Positions 20,298 through 29,167 of a stretch of 64,000 bases of DNA are shown here, piece after piece. The stretch covers positions 25,170 through 89,169 of the forward strand of contig QYQM01000039.1 in assembly GCA_007280905.1 (NCBI GenBank). The letters are read 5' to 3'. Source of the stretch: Porphyromonadaceae bacterium. GTDB lineage: Bacteria; Bacteroidota; Bacteroidia; Bacteroidales; UBA12481. Both the position numbers and the translations under genes were made by a program. The notes beneath the pieces were generated by a model, which was not told the origin of the DNA, did not search any database, and saw nothing but the letters and a program-made list of their open reading frames with translations. Every line of letters begins with the position of its first letter. Position 1 is the first letter of the stretch.

Positions 20298-20367
20298 GTG
20301 ACAAGTGACGAGTGACAAGTGACGGAAAACTCGTGACACGAAACGCGTCACGCGTCACGTGTCACGT
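20298..20367. repeat. Heptamer tandem array (GTGACnn) forming a hairpin
   Basis: Ten consecutive heptamers stay in strict 7-nt register. The first four read GTGACnn, one spacer unit follows, then GTGACAC and GAAACGC, then three units of GTCACGn, the inverted form. The array can fold on itself. Its right part overlaps the end of the DedA gene: the last residues R-D-T and the stop are written by repeat units. Confidence 0.8.
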
Positions 20368-20984
20368 TTGGCTCGTTTCTTCATGACTGCTTTCACTATC
20401 AGGTAAATAACAAACAATAATCCGACTAAAACAACTCCCCACTTTAATTCCTCGTAATACTTTTTAAGCAAATCCTGCTGCGAATAGAAAAAATATCCAA
20501 GTAGTGCAAGGATGATATTCCAGATACCTGCGCCGATGAAGGTCCATAACATGAAGGTTTGAAGCGGCATTTTGGCCAATCCGGCAGGTATTGATATGAG
20601 ATGACGCACACCGGGCACCAAACGGCCGATCAGTGTGGAAGTTTTTCCGTTTTTGATAAAGAAATTCTCGGCTTTTTCCACCTTCTCCCTCGTTATAAAT
20701 ATCATATGAGCCCATTTTGTATCAGCAAGGGCATAAACAATTTTCCGGCCCAGGGTGAATGATATTACATAATTGATGAGCGAACCAGTTAATGCACCTG
20801 CGGTTCCCGACAGAATCACCAGGAAGATATTTAAATCACCTTTAGCGGCAAGATAGGCGGCAGGTGGGATCACCAATTCAGAAGGCATTGGTAAAACTGT
20901 ACTCTCAATCATCATCAGCAAGAATATCGTCAGGTAGCTGGTATTCTGCATGTACCAATCAATCACTTGTTGGATGAATTCCAT
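20355..20984 (-). CDS. DedA/SNARE-associated family membrane protein
   Basis: 209 aa. Hydrophobic helices and the DedA signature (FLLMMIESTVLPMPSELVIPPAAYLAAKG; GRLVPGVRHLISIPAGLAKM; WTFIGAGIWN) identify an inner-membrane protein of the family that includes undecaprenyl-phosphate/lipid flippases. The F.GR.VPGVR motif is intact. The final residues RDT are encoded within the GTGACnn heptamer array, so the natural C-terminus was probably replaced or extended by that repeat. A second heptamer array lies about 50 bp before its start. It appears monocistronic, between the tRNA-Gln and a T9SS protein gene. Confidence 0.9.
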   Translation of the reverse strand: MEFIQQVIDWYMQNTSYLTIFLLMMIESTVLPMPSELVIPPAAYLAAKGDLNIFLVILSGTAGALTGSLINYVISFTLGRKIVYALADTKWAHMIFITREKVEKAENFFIKNGKTSTLIGRLVPGVRHLISIPAGLAKMPLQTFMLWTFIGAGIWNIILALLGYFFYSQQDLLKKYYEELKWGVVLVGLLFVIYLIVKAVMKKRAKRDT

Positions 20985-21034
20985 TTAAACCCAGTTATTT
21001 TCGGTAAAACTAGTGAAAATCAGTAAGCGGTGAT

Positions 21035-21093
21035 GGTTATCAGTTGTCGGTTATCGGTTATCGCAGTCAACTGACAACTGACAACTGACAACC
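21035..21093. repeat. Second heptamer tandem array (GGTTATC / ACTGACA units)
   Basis: Eight units in 7-nt register: GGTTATC-like units at 21035-21062, one spacer unit, then ACTGACA three times at 21070-21090. The second half is roughly the reverse complement of the first, so the array is a hairpin like the one at 20298. It lies just upstream of the DedA start. Confidence 0.75.
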
Positions 21094-21106
21094 GTTTTCG
21101 GTAAAT

Positions 21107-21138
21107 AAAAAAAGGCCGCCCCGAGGGGCAGCCCTTTT
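21107..21138 (-). terminator. Terminator of the T9SS protein gene
   Basis: On the minus strand a GC-rich stem (GGGC-GCCCC paired with GGGGC-GCC, one mismatch and one bulge) with a 2-nt loop core is followed by seven T. It begins 16 nt after the stop of the gene at 21155-23068. Confidence 0.8.
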
Positions 21139-21154
21139 CTGAAAAGACACTCTA

Positions 21155-23068
21155 TTATTCAACAATCACCATTTGCTTGGTTTGAACAAAACTACCTGCC
21201 TTCAGGGTATAGAAATAAACTCCTGGATCCAGATTATTGGTTTCCAGGGTAAAAGTATGTTTACCTGCAGGCATCATACCTTTATTAACTTCCATAACCT
21301 TGCGGCCGGTAAGATCCATTACTTCAAATGATACTTCCGATCCGTTGGTGAGCTCATAGGCAATTTCCGTACTGCGGCTGAATGGGTTGGGGAAGTTCTG
21401 CCCCAGGTTGGCAAGTGCCGGGTTCAGATCAACTCCGTCAATGCGGTTCCCATGATCGTTCAGGTTCAGGCGGCACATCACGTTTCGTTTTCCGAAATAG
21501 TCACCAACACCCGTTCTAATACTACCGTCATAGATAGCAACTGACGCAGATTCGGTAAGTGTAACCGAGTTGTCGGTTCCGATTTCCAACCCTTGATTTC
21601 TGCGAAGCAGATACTCCGCATTCGTATTATCGAATTGGATACCGGCATAAACGAGGTCTCCCTTTTTCAAAAATTCAGATTCACCGTCCTTTTCCAATGG
21701 CATGGTAACCCAGGTATTAAAGTCAGCTGAATCCAGTTGAATCATTTCGGTGGTCAGGAGTTCAAACGGTGTTTCATCTTCCTGTCCGATCGGAACAAAA
21801 AACATTGTGAACCGGTAATTGAGATACTGATCGGCTTTACCGCCCGTGATAAAGGTGGAAATAGAACTTACTTCACAGTCATTAAAAATCGGGAAAATAG
21901 AACCTATAAAATGATTAAGATTTTCCGTGGCTGGAGTATTGTATGCTTCTTTACTCATTGACCAGCTCAAATTATTGATATTACCCGAACGGGAATAAAC
22001 ACTGTCGGTGACATTAAAGAAAACCTCACGTTTATTATCATCTGGCAGGTCATCAGCTTCTTTAGCCTTGAATTCCCAGCCAATTTTGTAATGGCCGTAA
22101 TCAACCGGAGAATATTTATCAGCGATATCTGCCGTATCTACTGTTAAGATGGAGACATCTACCGGCGCTGACATCTTGTGGAAGACACTGCTACCGTTTT
22201 TAGTAACATCAACATCCAGGTAAACACTTTCCTGATCATATTCACCAAAGTTTAACGTACTCGATTGAAAATTCAAAAAGCCTCCGGTGCCATCCAACTG
22301 GGATTTAGGAATGTTGTGAATCCAGGCCATAGCGGTGTTTGCATTACCATCGTCCCACTCCATTTTTACATAGTTCATCTTTAAATCGTTGTTATAAGCT
22401 TCTGACAACTTGAAATCATCAAATGCCCAATAATAGAGGCGGGTATCAATCCAGTGCAACCTCATCTTAACGTTTGGCATCCCGGCTGCCACATCTGTAA
22501 TATTGGCCTGGAAAAGTGCCGGTTCTCCTTTAGGTTTATCCATCGGGCGGTCTTTATGACCGGCACCAAAGGCAGTACTGTAAGTAGCTGAGTGAACCCA
22601 ATCGTCGACGGATATTTCGAGCCACATATGGGCAACACTATAGGCCATGAAATGAGTTTCAAAACTGACCACAACCGTTGAGTGCTGACTGCAGTCAAAA
22701 GTCGGGAAGCCAACTGAGTTATCAACACCTATGTCAAGCATCACCCCCGTCATATAGTTGTACGCCTCAATGAAGTTCGCAATGCACCCGTTGTCCTTGG
22801 TAGTGGAATTCAGCGGAGGATCCTGTGTGTACAGGCTGACAAAGCCGAGCCCTGCCGGCCACCAGACAAAGTTAAACCCGGTATCCGTCGGATCGAGAAA
22901 ATAGTAGCCGGTAGCAGCGGTCCAGCCTTTGTCATCTGCAGGGTTCTCCCAACCGAAAGTCTCAGAATAGAAAACCTGCCCGTTGCCCTTGGTGCCAGGG
23001 GTCTGAGCTTGTGCCGAAGCTGCTGCAAACAGCCCGGCAAGTGCAAGAAGAAGTGTAAATTTTCTCAT
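21155..23068 (-). CDS. Secreted T9SS-dependent protein of unknown function
   Basis: 637 aa with a signal peptide (ALAGLFAAASAQAQ) and a strong T9SS type A sorting domain at the end (NFPNPFSRSTEIAYEL, FEVMDLTGRKVMEV, LDPGVYFYTLKAG..QMVIVE). The first 220 residues read like a concanavalin/MAM-type jelly roll found in secreted Bacteroidota proteins (YSETFGWENP, WLEISVDDW, YYWAFDDFKL). The middle is a repeat-poor beta-rich region without catalytic motifs that I recognise. It is a single gene with its own terminator. An adhesin or surface-structure role is possible but unsupported. Confidence 0.75.
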   Translation of the reverse strand: MRKFTLLLALAGLFAAASAQAQTPGTKGNGQVFYSETFGWENPADDKGWTAATGYYFLDPTDTGFNFVWWPAGLGFVSLYTQDPPLNSTTKDNGCIANFIEAYNYMTGVMLDIGVDNSVGFPTFDCSQHSTVVVSFETHFMAYSVAHMWLEISVDDWVHSATYSTAFGAGHKDRPMDKPKGEPALFQANITDVAAGMPNVKMRLHWIDTRLYYWAFDDFKLSEAYNNDLKMNYVKMEWDDGNANTAMAWIHNIPKSQLDGTGGFLNFQSSTLNFGEYDQESVYLDVDVTKNGSSVFHKMSAPVDVSILTVDTADIADKYSPVDYGHYKIGWEFKAKEADDLPDDNKREVFFNVTDSVYSRSGNINNLSWSMSKEAYNTPATENLNHFIGSIFPIFNDCEVSSISTFITGGKADQYLNYRFTMFFVPIGQEDETPFELLTTEMIQLDSADFNTWVTMPLEKDGESEFLKKGDLVYAGIQFDNTNAEYLLRRNQGLEIGTDNSVTLTESASVAIYDGSIRTGVGDYFGKRNVMCRLNLNDHGNRIDGVDLNPALANLGQNFPNPFSRSTEIAYELTNGSEVSFEVMDLTGRKVMEVNKGMMPAGKHTFTLETNNLDPGVYFYTLKAGSFVQTKQMVIVE

Positions 23069-23225
23069 AAGCGTTCCCTCTTTCGTTAAATAATGTTATA
23101 ATTTCCCGATAAATATAAACCCCAAAATCATCTTTCCAAAGAAAATTCTCACTTATTGTTAAAAATAACCCAAATACTGTGAATCTGCGCACATTTAACT
23201 GTTCATTACAAAAATTGCATCTATC

Positions 23226-23250
23226 TTGAAGTGTTAAATCAACACTTCAA
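23226..23250. promoter_or_regulatory. Operator-like palindrome before the TMTC-like gene
   Basis: TTGAAGTGTT and AACACTTCAA are perfect 10-bp inverted arms around AAATC, ending 2 nt before the ATG at 23253. Its 19-bp core AAGTGT-N7-ACACTT matches the palindrome before the AraR-like gene at 29876 in 16 of 19 positions. A regulator bound here would block transcription or translation start. Confidence 0.6.
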
Positions 23251-23252
23251 AA

Positions 23253-25088
23253 ATGAAAAAATGGCATTTGCTTGCATTTATCCTGCTTGTGACCTTTTTG
23301 GTTTTTTCGCCTGTACTGAAAAGCGACTTCGTAAACTGGGATGATGATGTAAACGTTACGATAAATCCAAACGTTAAAAAACTTAATACTGGCAGCATTA
23401 TAGACATGTTCACCCATACGGTGGTTGGTGGCTATACGCCGCTGACTACCCTCAGTTTTGCCGTTGAAAACCACTTCTTCGGAATGAAGCCCGGAGTTTT
23501 TCATTTCAATAACCTCCTTCTGCATTTGCTGTGTACTATGCTGGTTTTTGTTTTAATGAGGAAACTGGAAACAAACCTGTTTGTCTCTTTTGTGGTAACG
23601 TTCCTTTTTGGAATTCATCCCATGCGGGTAGAGTCGGTGGCTTGGATAACCGAACGGAAAGACGTACTGTACAGTTTTTTTTACCTCCTTTCCCTGATTT
23701 CTTACATTACTTTTTATAAAAGTAAGAGACTGATTTTTTATTTTTTAGCGTTATTAGCCTTCATTTTTGCTCTGCTGTCAAAAATTCAGGCAGTTTCGTT
23801 ACCCCTGATCTTATTGCTTATAGATTACTTCTTCGAGAAAAAGTTCCAGTTCAAACACGTTTTGGATAAAATCCCTTTTTTCATTTTATCATTGGTAACA
23901 GGGTTGACTGGCATCTATTTTCTTGGGCACGAAGGAACCCTGGAAACAAGCACTGTTCTTCCTTTTATCCAGCGAATTTTTATTGGCACCTATTCCTTCT
24001 GCGTGTATCTCATAAAATCTGTGTTGCCTTACCAATTGTCGGCCATTTACCCTAATCCGGTGAAGCTATCTTTACTTTATTATGCAAGTGCACTGCTGGT
24101 TATTCTTTTAGCACTTCTTATTTATAAATCAGGAAAGTACCGAAAAGTTTTGATTTTTGGCTCCTTGTTTTTTTTGTTTAATGTAATGTTTATGCTTCAG
24201 ATTGTTGGCGCCGGACAAGCTTTCATTGCTGACAGATTTACTTATATTGCTTACATCGGTTTGTTTTTTCTGATAGCCTGGGCCCTAAACTTTCTTTTTA
24301 TCAGTAAATGGAAAACTTATGTCATTTTTTTGGGAGTGATTTATCTGGCTGTTTTGGCAACAGCAACCTGGAACAGAACACAGGTATGGAAAAATACGGA
24401 GACACTTTTTTCTGATGTGATTCGAAAGTATCCAAAATTTGCAATTGCCTTTAATAATCTCGGGTTATATTACCGCGAGCAAAATCAGTATGAGAAGGCA
24501 ATGGCAGCTTATGGAAAGTCGATTGAGATAAACCCTGAGGGATACCTTAGTTACAGTAACCGGGGTGAAACCTATTTCGACCGGGGAGAAATTGACAAAG
24601 CCTTGGAGGATATGAATATGGCCATTAAGCTAAAGCCGGATTACAGCAAAGCATGGAGTAACCGGGGCGCAGTTTTTGGATCCAAGAAGGAGTTTGCCCT
24701 TGCCCTAAAAGACCTCGACAAAGCTATAGCCTTGGATGCTAAGAATCTGAAAGCCTACACCAACCGTTCATTGGTATATTATTCTCTGGGTAACTTTGAA
24801 AAAGCAAGCCAGGATGTTACTTCCTATTTGCAAATCAAACGCGACGATGCGGATATTTTAAATTTGCGTGGTTTATGTTTCAGCCGATTGAATAAAAACC
24901 AGGAAGCACTCGCCGATTTCAATAAGTCCATCCAGCTTAATCCAAAGGCGGGAGCATTTTTTCAAAACCGGTCTTCTCTATTATACAAGATGGGGGATAC
25001 CAAAGGGGCCTTAATAGACATCCTAAAAGCTCAGGAGCTTGGTGTTCAAGTAAATCCGGGTTATTTGCAGATGTTGAAAACCAAGTGA
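23253..25088 (+). CDS. TMTC-like membrane protein with C-terminal TPR repeats (putative GT-C glycosyltransferase)
   Basis: 611 aa. Residues 1 to about 375 contain around ten or more membrane spans with luminal/periplasmic motifs typical of TMTC-like proteins: FVNWDDD, HFNNLLLHLLC, FGIHPMRVESVAWITERKDVLY. The acidic pair WDD after the first helix is where GT-C enzymes keep their catalytic residue. Residues about 390-600 are tandem TPRs (AFNNLGLYYREQNQYEKAMAAYGKSI and five more). Eukaryotic TMTC proteins are O-mannosyltransferases using dolichyl-P-mannose; bacterial relatives are common but largely uncharacterised. The convergent DPM1-like gene next door would make a polyprenyl-P-sugar donor, which fits, though co-transcription is excluded. 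The start abuts a 25-bp palindrome. Confidence 0.75.
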   Translation: MKKWHLLAFILLVTFLVFSPVLKSDFVNWDDDVNVTINPNVKKLNTGSIIDMFTHTVVGGYTPLTTLSFAVENHFFGMKPGVFHFNNLLLHLLCTMLVFVLMRKLETNLFVSFVVTFLFGIHPMRVESVAWITERKDVLYSFFYLLSLISYITFYKSKRLIFYFLALLAFIFALLSKIQAVSLPLILLLIDYFFEKKFQFKHVLDKIPFFILSLVTGLTGIYFLGHEGTLETSTVLPFIQRIFIGTYSFCVYLIKSVLPYQLSAIYPNPVKLSLLYYASALLVILLALLIYKSGKYRKVLIFGSLFFLFNVMFMLQIVGAGQAFIADRFTYIAYIGLFFLIAWALNFLFISKWKTYVIFLGVIYLAVLATATWNRTQVWKNTETLFSDVIRKYPKFAIAFNNLGLYYREQNQYEKAMAAYGKSIEINPEGYLSYSNRGETYFDRGEIDKALEDMNMAIKLKPDYSKAWSNRGAVFGSKKEFALALKDLDKAIALDAKNLKAYTNRSLVYYSLGNFEKASQDVTSYLQIKRDDADILNLRGLCFSRLNKNQEALADFNKSIQLNPKAGAFFQNRSSLLYKMGDTKGALIDILKAQELGVQVNPGYLQMLKTK

Positions 25089-25095
25089 GAATCTT

Positions 25096-25809
25096 TCATT
25101 TACTAAAAATATTGTATTTGATAATGCAATAAATGGCCCTGAATCCGTCTTTCCAATTGATTTTTTTCCCTTCGGTATAAGTTCGGCCATAGTATGAAAT
25201 GCCTATTTCATAAATTCTTATGTTTGGGATGCGGCTGATCTTAGCCGTTACTTCCGCTTCAAAGCCGAAGCGGTCCTCTATCAGGTTAATATTTTTTATA
25301 ATCCCGGACTTGAAAAGCTTGTAACCGGTTTCCAAATCCGAAATGTTGATATTGGTAAGCAGGTTCGAAAGGAAAGTAAGGAATCGGTTACCGATTGAAT
25401 GAAAGAAGAACAACACCCTGTGGGGCTTGCTTCCAACAAACCTGCTTCCATATACTACATCGGCAAATCCGTCCAGAAGGGGTTGTAATAAAAGATTGAA
25501 TTCCCTGGGGTCATACTCCAGGTCGGCATCCTGAACAACGATAAAATCACCGGTAGCTGATAGTATGCCTGTTCGCAGGGCTGCACCTTTACCGCGGTTC
25601 ACCTCATGCTTCTGATAATTGATCAAGATCCCTGGATTTTCGCTCCGGAAGCGGTATAATTCAGCTTCTGTATCATCTTTCGAACAATCGTTAACAACAA
25701 CCAACTCCTTTTCCATGCCTTGAATCAGTTCAACAGAACTAACCCTTTGAAGGATGCTGTAAATAGTAGCCTGCTCGTTATAGGCAGGGATAATCACAGA
25801 TAGTATCAT
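25096..25809 (-). CDS. GT2-family glycosyltransferase, DPM1-like (polyprenyl-phosphate sugar synthase)
   Basis: 237 aa from the ATG at 25809, chosen because SVIIPAYNE should open the protein; the longer frame starting in the palindromic repeat at 25860 is unlikely. Motifs: VIIPAYNEQATI, VVNDCSKDDTE, NRGKGAALRTG, FIVVQDADLEYDPRE (DxD), GSRF, LTNINISDLETGYK. This is the dolichyl-phosphate-mannose synthase-like subgroup without C-terminal membrane helices. It likely transfers a sugar from a nucleotide donor to undecaprenyl phosphate at the cytosolic membrane face. It lies downstream of GH127 on the same strand, about 90 bp away, with the repeat between. Confidence 0.85.
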   Translation of the reverse strand: MILSVIIPAYNEQATIYSILQRVSSVELIQGMEKELVVVNDCSKDDTEAELYRFRSENPGILINYQKHEVNRGKGAALRTGILSATGDFIVVQDADLEYDPREFNLLLQPLLDGFADVVYGSRFVGSKPHRVLFFFHSIGNRFLTFLSNLLTNINISDLETGYKLFKSGIIKNINLIEDRFGFEAEVTAKISRIPNIRIYEIGISYYGRTYTEGKKINWKDGFRAIYCIIKYNIFSK

Positions 25810-25848
25810 TATTTCATAACCATTTCCGAAATGTCGCAGAAGCGTGTT

Positions 25849-25891
25849 GTAGAGACGCATAATTATGCGTCTCTTAATTATGCGTCTCTAC
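25849..25891. repeat. Palindromic GTAGAGACGCATAATTA element
   Basis: Arms 25849-25865 and 25875-25891 are exact 17-bp inverted repeats. Between them lies a second partial arm, so 25851-25874 is itself a 24-bp perfect palindrome. The arm therefore occurs three times in alternating orientation. Sequences of this GTAGAGACGC type recur in many bacterial genomes as short mobile or REP-like palindromes. It sits between GH127 and the GT2 gene. Confidence 0.8.
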
Positions 25892-25900
25892 GGTATCGTA

Positions 25901-28303
25901 TTATCTAACAACCCATTCCTGCACCCCGGTCGAAAACTCATCAGGCTGCCTGATATCGAGTTTCAATCCGGTTGTGGTGACCGGCTCAAATTCCAGAACA
26001 TTGTACTGATCTCTTTTCGTTCCATAGGCACCCTTAGCCTTCACTTCAACCCAGGAATTGCCTTTTTTATAAAGCAGTTTCCAGGATTTGGGAACCCGGC
26101 AACCGGCATTAAGATCTTCATCATCGAACCAGAAAACATCAACAGCAGAAACCTTTTCGGGTTTGGCAAAGTCATATTGCACCCATTCGCTGGTGGCTTT
26201 CGTTGGCCACCAATGAATATGACCAAACTCACCGTTGCTGGATTTCTCCGGGCATTGCTGATCATGAACGGTTTCAGGCGATCCGGAGCATTTTGAGGCA
26301 GTAACCACTGCCAGGGAAGCAATCGTAGGAGCCGGCAACGGAGTGGCATATTTTGCATCTTCAGGGATCCAGACGGTCATTTCACCACGGCCACGGTTAG
26401 CCCATGCATAGTAAGGAATTGCCTTAAGATCAACCTTAGTTTTTTCAATGGTCCCATCCAAATGCGACTTCAATGAGTACCCTTTTCCGGAAATAATCCC
26501 CACTCCTTTTAACAGATTGGCGTTGAATGACCAGGTAAAACCGGGCTCTTCGGCCAACACCAGGTTCAGCGCTTTCTGATCTGCCTGATCGGCCCATTCG
26601 AGGGTGTACATCAGTGGTCCACGCTGCAATGCAACCTGACCCCTGTCAGCTTCCACCTTATCATTGGCCTGAACCCTGCGAATATCCATCCGCATTTCGA
26701 TCTCAACCTGATCACCGGCTTTCCAGGATCGTGCGAGAATGGCAAATCCGTTTTCTGATTTATAGCTCACTGATTTACCATTTATTTTAATTGTCACCGG
26801 ATTGGTTTCCGGATCTTTATAACGATACAGGTCGCTTGGCACCACCTGACTGCCGGTCCAGCCCGGGATGCGGATCATCAGGTTAAAGCGGCCCTTCTTA
26901 TCCGGATTGATGGCAAGTTTCACTAATCCATTCCATGGATAATCTGATACCTGATGTATGATTACCTTCCTGGATCCAAGTTTAACTTCAGCTTCACTTT
27001 GCACAAACAAGTTCACAAACAGGTCGTTATCCTTTACGGCATAGATGTAGCCAGGTACCGACGGGATGAACCGGCACAGGTTGCTCGGGCAGCAGGCGCA
27101 GCCAAACCAGGCACTGCGTTCATGCTGTCCCTTTGACCGAAGAACGTTCGAATAGAAAAAACGGTCGCCCGATAAGCCCAAACCGCTCGGTACACCATTA
27201 TATAAACTGCGTTCGAGCACATCCATATATTTGGCATCTCCGTGAAGGAGGAACATCCTGTAATTCCAGAAAACATTGGCAATATTGGCACAGGTTTCAC
27301 AATAGGCGCTCATATTAGGTAGCTGATAATCAATGCCATATGCTTCCCCTGCTCCGGTAGCACCCACTCCTCCTGTGATGTAGAGTTTTTTCCCGACCAC
27401 ATTTTTCCAGATGGTATCAATGGCTTTCAGATAGGCCTGATCGCCTGTCAACGCTGCCACATCTGCCATACCTGAGAACATATAGTTGGCGCGGACCGCG
27501 TGACCAACAGCTTCGGTCTGGTCAACCACTTTTTTATTAGCCTGGTTATAAACTTCTCCACCCGGACCGCGTACATCGAGGAAAAATTTGGCCAGTTCGA
27601 GGTATTCCTTTTTGCCGGTAACCCGATATAGCTTGGTCAGGCCGATTTCCACCTCCTGATGGCCAGGATAGTTTTCACACTTGCCCCATCCGAAATCCTT
27701 AACGATCAGATCGGCTGCCTTTATGGCAATATCAAGCATGGTTTTTTTCCCGGTGGCCTGATAATGAGCTACAGAAGCTTCAAATAAATGGCCCAGGTTG
27801 TATAGTTCGTGACTGTTCTCGCTTTCGAGTTCCCACCGCTTTTTACCGGCCCATGGATGAGCGCTGTCGCCCATGATGGTACGGTTGGTATACAGATACC
27901 CGTCGGGCTCCTGAGCGGCACCGATCCGTGCAATCAGCTGATCGAGATACGCATCGAGTGTAGGATCCGGAACGGTTTGGAGCGAATAGGATGCTCCTTC
28001 GATGATTTTGTAAACATCCGAGTCATCGAATGGATACATACTGCAGAACGAACCTTTTTCCACTCCGGCAGCAATATCGAAATTTTTGATTCGCCCGGTT
28101 TCTTCACTCTGTTTAAAAGCATAAGGTATAGTCAATTCCGCATTCAGTTTTACCCTTGGTGCCCAAAAAGAATCCTCGAGTTTAACCTGATTGAATGCCA
28201 CCGGCTGTATCGGGTAATCGCCCGATACTTTTTTACTTTCAGTACACCCGGCCAATGCGATAAGGACTACCGGGAAAATCTGTAACCATTTGTAATTCTG
28301 CAT
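25901..28303 (-). CDS. GH127 beta-L-arabinofuranosidase-like lipoprotein with C-terminal discoidin-like module
   Basis: 800 aa with a lipoprotein signal (PVVLIALAGCTES). The (alpha/alpha)6 barrel of the GH127/DUF1680 family shows FWAPRVKLN, RWELESENSHELYNLGHL, GEAYGIDYQLPN, the zinc/catalytic cluster CETCANIANVFWNYRM and WFGCACCPSNLCRF, then a beta-sandwich with RIPGW. Both cysteine-rich motifs needed for catalysis are present. The last 140 residues (WVQYDFAKPEKVSAVDVFWFDD..) form an F5/8-type discoidin-like binding module. GH127 enzymes release beta-L-arabinofuranose. The gene follows AraD on the same strand, so freed arabinose would feed that pathway. Confidence 0.92.
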   Translation of the reverse strand: MQNYKWLQIFPVVLIALAGCTESKKVSGDYPIQPVAFNQVKLEDSFWAPRVKLNAELTIPYAFKQSEETGRIKNFDIAAGVEKGSFCSMYPFDDSDVYKIIEGASYSLQTVPDPTLDAYLDQLIARIGAAQEPDGYLYTNRTIMGDSAHPWAGKKRWELESENSHELYNLGHLFEASVAHYQATGKKTMLDIAIKAADLIVKDFGWGKCENYPGHQEVEIGLTKLYRVTGKKEYLELAKFFLDVRGPGGEVYNQANKKVVDQTEAVGHAVRANYMFSGMADVAALTGDQAYLKAIDTIWKNVVGKKLYITGGVGATGAGEAYGIDYQLPNMSAYCETCANIANVFWNYRMFLLHGDAKYMDVLERSLYNGVPSGLGLSGDRFFYSNVLRSKGQHERSAWFGCACCPSNLCRFIPSVPGYIYAVKDNDLFVNLFVQSEAEVKLGSRKVIIHQVSDYPWNGLVKLAINPDKKGRFNLMIRIPGWTGSQVVPSDLYRYKDPETNPVTIKINGKSVSYKSENGFAILARSWKAGDQVEIEMRMDIRRVQANDKVEADRGQVALQRGPLMYTLEWADQADQKALNLVLAEEPGFTWSFNANLLKGVGIISGKGYSLKSHLDGTIEKTKVDLKAIPYYAWANRGRGEMTVWIPEDAKYATPLPAPTIASLAVVTASKCSGSPETVHDQQCPEKSSNGEFGHIHWWPTKATSEWVQYDFAKPEKVSAVDVFWFDDEDLNAGCRVPKSWKLLYKKGNSWVEVKAKGAYGTKRDQYNVLEFEPVTTTGLKLDIRQPDEFSTGVQEWVVR

Positions 28304-28326
28304 ATTAATAATTATTAATTTTAATT

Positions 28327-28419
28327 ACTCACCACGGAGGCACGGAGAACACGGAGTTCCACTGAGATCAATCAAAACGCCAAATAAACGATAAAAAAAT
28401 CATCTCTGTGTCTCCGTAG
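28327..28419. repeat. CACGGAG-type inverted repeat
   Basis: 28332-28347 and 28404-28419 are inverted arms matching at 13 of 16 bases, with short direct CACGGAG repeats inside the left arm. The first 36 bases (28327-28362) recur at 44031-44066 with 30 of 36 identical. It fills the gap between AraD and GH127. Confidence 0.65.
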
Positions 28420-28443
28420 TTTTTCTTTTAATGCTGAAAAGTT

Positions 28444-29142
28444 TCAATGCGGTTTTTCCTGTCCATAATAGGCATCCGGCCCATGTTTTCTCAGATAGTG
28501 TTTTTCGAGCAGGGCCGGCTGAACCGGATTGTCCTTACCAAGCACGACTGTCCTGAAGGCCATTTTGGCAATCTCTTCAAGGATAATTGCATGTTTCACG
28601 GCATCGGCCGGCGTTTTGCCCCAGCAGAATGGGCCATGTTCTGCGACCAGTACACCCGGAACCCCGATCGGATTAATATCAAGGAATTTTTCCTGAATAA
28701 CCTGACCGGTAGCCAGTTCATATTGTCCCTGGATTTCAGCCGGGGTCAATAACCGTGTACAGGGAACAGAGCCATAAAAATGATCAGCATGGGTAGTTCC
28801 GAGGCAAGGCATGTCGCGGCAGGCCTGTGCCCAGGAGGTTGCCCACTCGGAATGGGTGTGAACGATGCCGCCTATTTCCGGAAAAGCCTGATACAAAAAC
28901 AGATGTGTTGGAGTATCAGAAGAGGGTTTCAGTTTGCTTTCCACCACATTACCCTGGAGATCCAATACTACCATATCATCAGGGGTCATTTCATCGTATG
29001 GAATGCCGCTTGGTTTGATCACAATAAGACCCTTTTGCCTGTCGATCCCGGATGCATTTCCCCATGTCAGTTTCACCAATCCTTCCTTAACCAGAGTCAG
29101 GTTGGCTTCGAATACTGCCTGTTTAAGATTTGTTAGTCGCAT
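28444..29142 (-). CDS. araD: L-ribulose-5-phosphate 4-epimerase
   Basis: 232 aa, the usual length for AraD, a class II aldolase-fold zinc enzyme that converts L-ribulose-5-phosphate to D-xylulose-5-phosphate. Visible motifs: LVKLTWGNASGID, KPSGIPYDEM, SSDTPTHLFLYQAFPEIGGIVHTHSEWAT (zinc His pair), TTHADHFYGSVP and VLVAEHGPFCWG (third His). The gene lies 25 bp downstream of the Nudix-type regulator and upstream of GH127, forming an arabinose-use operon. AraA and AraB are not in the window. Confidence 0.95.
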   Translation of the reverse strand: MRLTNLKQAVFEANLTLVKEGLVKLTWGNASGIDRQKGLIVIKPSGIPYDEMTPDDMVVLDLQGNVVESKLKPSSDTPTHLFLYQAFPEIGGIVHTHSEWATSWAQACRDMPCLGTTHADHFYGSVPCTRLLTPAEIQGQYELATGQVIQEKFLDINPIGVPGVLVAEHGPFCWGKTPADAVKHAIILEEIAKMAFRTVVLGKDNPVQPALLEKHYLRKHGPDAYYGQEKPH

Positions 29143-29167
29143 GTTGGTTGCTGGTTAATAATCACTG

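Noticed and set aside
20298..21093. Possible CRISPR array
   Set aside because: Units are 7 nt without spacers and no cas genes occur in the window.
25810..25860. Extended N-terminus of the GT2 gene
   Set aside because: The extra 17 codons come from the palindromic repeat; VIIPAYNE should stand near the N-terminus.
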